Below, in pieces: positions 60,845-64,000 of a stretch of 64,000 nucleotides of DNA. A program made the translations under genes and the position numbers. The notes under the pieces are model-generated. The model worked only from the letters and a program-made list of their open reading frames with translations, searched no databases and was not told where the DNA came from. Within the stretch, counting starts at the first letter, position 1. Each line of letters starts with the position of its first letter. The stretch is from VRUE01 sp963837695 (lineage in GTDB: Bacteria; Actinomycetota; Thermoleophilia; Solirubrobacterales; 70-9): the NCBI GenBank assembly GCA_963837695.1, contig CAWINZ010000005.1:434001-498000 (forward strand), in the 5' to 3' direction.

Positions 60845-61609
60845 TTGAAGTTTCTTCGTACGCGACTCACCTATGCGAATGTGATGTCGTCACTCGCCGT
60901 CTTTCTCATCCTCGGTGGCGCTACCGCCGTCGCCGCACAGCATTTAGGCAAGAAGACCGTCGGCACCAAGCAGCTGAAGGGCAACGCCGTGACCACGGCG
61001 AAGATCAAGAAGAACGCGGTAACCGGCAAGAAGATCAAGGCCAACGCCGTCACCGGCTCTAAAGTCAAGGACAGCTCGCTGACCGGCGCCGACATCAACC
61101 TGTCGAGCCTCGGCACGGTTCCCAACGCCAACCACGCGAGCAATGCCGACAACGCAAGCAACGCCGACAACGCAAGCAACGCCGCAAACGTCAACACCGT
61201 CAAGACGTTCTCAGCCGGCGCTAACGACAACCAACTGGTCAGCTTGGTCAAAACCGCGAACTTCGAGCTGATGGGCATCTGCGATCCGAACGAAGACTTC
61301 GATCCGCCTGGCGTTCAGTCCGAAGACATCGGCACGGCCTTCGTCATCTACAACCGTAGCTCGGTGCCTGCTTTCGCGGATACCGAAGACGATGAAGATG
61401 ACAATCTCAGCTTGGACCAGGGAGTTGTCTTCAACTACGACGACAACGGCGATGGCGGCGAGGCGATGGCGACCGATGGCCATTTCCTGGCTGCGGCAAG
61501 CTGGGCGAACGAGCAAGCCGACATCAACGACATCGAATCTCCGGAACCCGAAGACGAATACCCGTTCTCAACCGAATGTCACTTCGCTGGATCGGCGCTC
61601 GTTGGCTGA
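60845..61609 (+). CDS. Secreted protein with Lys-rich TGxKIK repeats, unknown
   Basis: 254 residues from a TTG at 60845 behind AAGGAG (8 nt). Signal-like helix VMSSLAVFLILGGATAVAAQ, then near-decamer repeats (LKGNAVTTAKIKKNAVTGKK, IKANAVTGSKVKDSSLTGAD) and an Asn/Ala-Asp run (NADNASNADNASNAANV). The C-terminal 130 residues are acidic with two Cys. Related repeat proteins are common on the surface of Thermoleophilia, supporting the taxonomic guess. Structure probably a beta-solenoid; function unknown. Confidence 0.75.
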   Translation: MKFLRTRLTYANVMSSLAVFLILGGATAVAAQHLGKKTVGTKQLKGNAVTTAKIKKNAVTGKKIKANAVTGSKVKDSSLTGADINLSSLGTVPNANHASNADNASNADNASNAANVNTVKTFSAGANDNQLVSLVKTANFELMGICDPNEDFDPPGVQSEDIGTAFVIYNRSSVPAFADTEDDEDDNLSLDQGVVFNYDDNGDGGEAMATDGHFLAAASWANEQADINDIESPEPEDEYPFSTECHFAGSALVG

Positions 61610-61640
61610 TTCAGGCTAAGCAGCAGTAGTCAGTGCGATC

Positions 61641-61669
61641 GAGAGGGCCGGGCTTTGCCCGGCCCTCTC
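61641..61669 (+). terminator. Terminator hairpin after the repeat surface protein
   Basis: Perfect 13-bp stem GAGAGGGCCGGGC/GCCCGGCCCTCTC with a TTT loop, 32 nt after the stop codon, followed by CTTACTCGTT. The T-tract is weak, but position and symmetry are right. Confidence 0.75.
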
Positions 61670-61747
61670 CTTACTCGTTAGAGAGCACCGACTGCAACCG
61701 CCCCGGTACGGTTCCCTGGACCCGAACCGAGGAGAGAAAGCCAAGCC

Positions 61748-63013
<1,266 letters not shown>

Positions 63014-63078
63014 GCCCGAAATCCCAGATTGCCGAGCCTCTAATCCCAACTTGTCAGGCCTTGATTCACGGATTGTCC

Positions 63079-63118
63079 CTGTTAAACAGTTGACCTGGAC
63101 ACATGGCGACACTAATCT
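63079..63118 (+). promoter_or_regulatory. Promoter with adjacent palindrome, probably giving a leaderless mRNA
   Basis: -35 TTGACC (63090-63095), 17-nt spacer, -10 TAATCT (63113-63118). The ATG at 63125 lies 7 nt beyond the -10, so the transcript should start at or next to the start codon. CTGTT-A-AACAG (63079-63089) abuts the -35, and CTGGACACATG is repeated at 63095-63105 and 63117-63127; both could bind an autoregulator. Confidence 0.55.
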
Positions 63119-63124
63119 GGACAC

Positions 63125-63688
63125 ATGAGCCTGGCCCTCACGGAGATTGCCGCCGCGCTTGATTGCGACGAGCGAACGCTCCGGCGCTACGCCGGCCTGG
63201 GGCTTCTCCGAGCGAAACAGGGAAAGCGGCAAGAACTGCGGCTCCCTTACAGCGAGGAGGCCTACCTGCGCCGGCACTGGGGGCTTCTGCATGGCCTGCG
63301 AGGGACTCTGCGTACCCAGCCCAGCGTCCGCCTCGCCGTGCTCTTCGGTTCCGCCGCGACCGGCGAGGATCGTCCCGACTCGGATGTGGATCTGCTGATC
63401 GAGCACTCGACCGGGGACCTGGAAAAGATCGTCGAGCTGCGGCGGCGCCTCCGAGCCGACACCGGACAGCCAATTCACATCGTCTCCCTCGAAGACGCCA
63501 GGCAGTCCCCCATGCTGCTCGCGGACGTCCTGTATGAGGGGAGGGTGATCGTCGATCGGGACGGCACCTGGCAACGGCTGGGTGAAGAACGGGGGTGGAT
63601 GCTGCGCCAGGCGGCCATGGAGGAGGAGGCCAACCGTGCCGCCGCTCAACTTGCCGTTGCGGAAGCGCGTGCCAGGCTTGCCACCTGA
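63125..63688 (+). CDS. Nucleotidyltransferase with N-terminal MerR-like HTH (MNT-type)
   Basis: 187 residues. The first 40 residues (LTEIAAALDCDERTLRRYAG) look like a MerR-type helix-turn-helix. A minimal nucleotidyltransferase follows: LAVLFGSAATGEDRP then DSDVDLLIEH (G-S and D-x-D). The C-terminus is helical. The stop overlaps the next start by 1 nt (TGATG). In MNT-HEPN pairs the MNT protein is the antitoxin that modifies the HEPN toxin. Confidence 0.8.
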   Translation: MSLALTEIAAALDCDERTLRRYAGLGLLRAKQGKRQELRLPYSEEAYLRRHWGLLHGLRGTLRTQPSVRLAVLFGSAATGEDRPDSDVDLLIEHSTGDLEKIVELRRRLRADTGQPIHIVSLEDARQSPMLLADVLYEGRVIVDRDGTWQRLGEERGWMLRQAAMEEEANRAAAQLAVAEARARLAT

Positions 63689-64000
63689 TGGAGCCCGGCG
63701 AATCCACCAAGGGCCAGAAACGACTCAACCACATTCTCGAGCGGATCCCCTTTGCTCGCGAGCAGCTGCTCGCCGCAATCGAGGATCTGGCTCCAGACTT
63801 CGACGTCGCCGCGATACAGGCGGCCGCGCAGTCCTCCGACCCGCGCGAGCGCAACAAGGTCGCCGTGATCGAGCGCGAGCTCGACATCTTGATCGCCTAC
63901 ATGGAGGAACTCGCATCGCGAGGGCTCGCGGAGGCTCAGCGCCTCGACCCGAGCGTGCGAAGCACGGGCTCCACCTGGGAGCGCCTGGCGGAGCTTCGCG
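63688..64000 (+). CDS. Helical protein, possible HEPN partner of the MNT gene (cut by window edge)
   Basis: ATG 63688, 104 codons to the edge without a stop. Helical and acidic: LNHILERIPFAREQLLAAIE, KVAVIERELDILIAYMEELA. Overlap with the nucleotidyltransferase gene and the helical pattern suggest a HEPN-type partner, but the R-x4-6-H motif would lie beyond the edge, so this is provisional. Confidence 0.5.
   Translation, partial: MEPGESTKGQKRLNHILERIPFAREQLLAAIEDLAPDFDVAAIQAAAQSSDPRERNKVAVIERELDILIAYMEELASRGLAEAQRLDPSVRSTGSTWERLAELR

Overview
The window looks like a chromosome segment from a high-GC actinobacterium. A member of Thermoleophilia (Solirubrobacterales-like) fits best, but this is inferred from gene content and composition and was not tested. 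The supporting signs are uniformly GC-rich genes with frequent GTG and TTG starts, a complete 14-gene nuo operon, a B12-dependent ribonucleotide reductase, a deazaflavin-type nitroreductase-family protein, and a secreted protein with Lys-rich TGxKIK repeats. No tRNA, rRNA, CRISPR array or transposase gene was recognised.

Layout. 1-22 kb is a mosaic of short housekeeping operons: an archaeal-looking topoisomerase I (cut by the window edge), a sugar epimerase, a siroheme-type dehydrogenase, a MarR/YceI/FMN-reductase locus, nrdJ, a nucleotidyltransferase pair, a cytochrome P450, an esterase, a MacB/FtsX-type ABC exporter, HAD and MFS genes, msrB, and serS with a response regulator. 22.4-37.1 kb is nuoABCDEFGHIJKLMN, nearly all junctions overlapping, encoding respiratory complex I. 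37.1-42.6 kb holds an AEC transporter, a three-gene XRE/ImmA-IrrE/PIN-like module, a VOC protein, a compositionally aberrant purine-rich stretch (about 40.2-41.6 kb, probably an assembly artefact) and an unusual ThyX. 42.6-47.6 kb is a second ABC exporter operon with a CBS protein. 47.7-57.8 kb is accessory: a pilin-like protein, a HEPN protein with a small partner, and an approximately 8.2-kb operon of a 2000-residue RHS protein, a solute-binding protein and two paralogous small membrane proteins. 58-64 kb has a flippase-like protein, a sulfotransferase, a RibD-C reductase, the repeat surface protein, an acyl-CoA dehydrogenase and a nucleotidyltransferase followed by a truncated partner gene.

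The most striking signal is a set of dispersed palindromic elements. Three families occur in more than one copy: A at 838, 1851 and 35563; B at 4409 and 28653; C at 29197 and 31645. Several copies lie in frame inside complex I genes (nuoG, nuoJ, the end of nuoM), where they add peptide segments, while other copies are intergenic. This resembles Rickettsia palindromic elements. Further large single-copy palindromes lie at 17566-17693, 18183-18263, 27904-27951 and 47584-47697. Also notable are a ThyX whose conserved motifs run in circularly permuted order and several toxin-antitoxin-like gene pairs.
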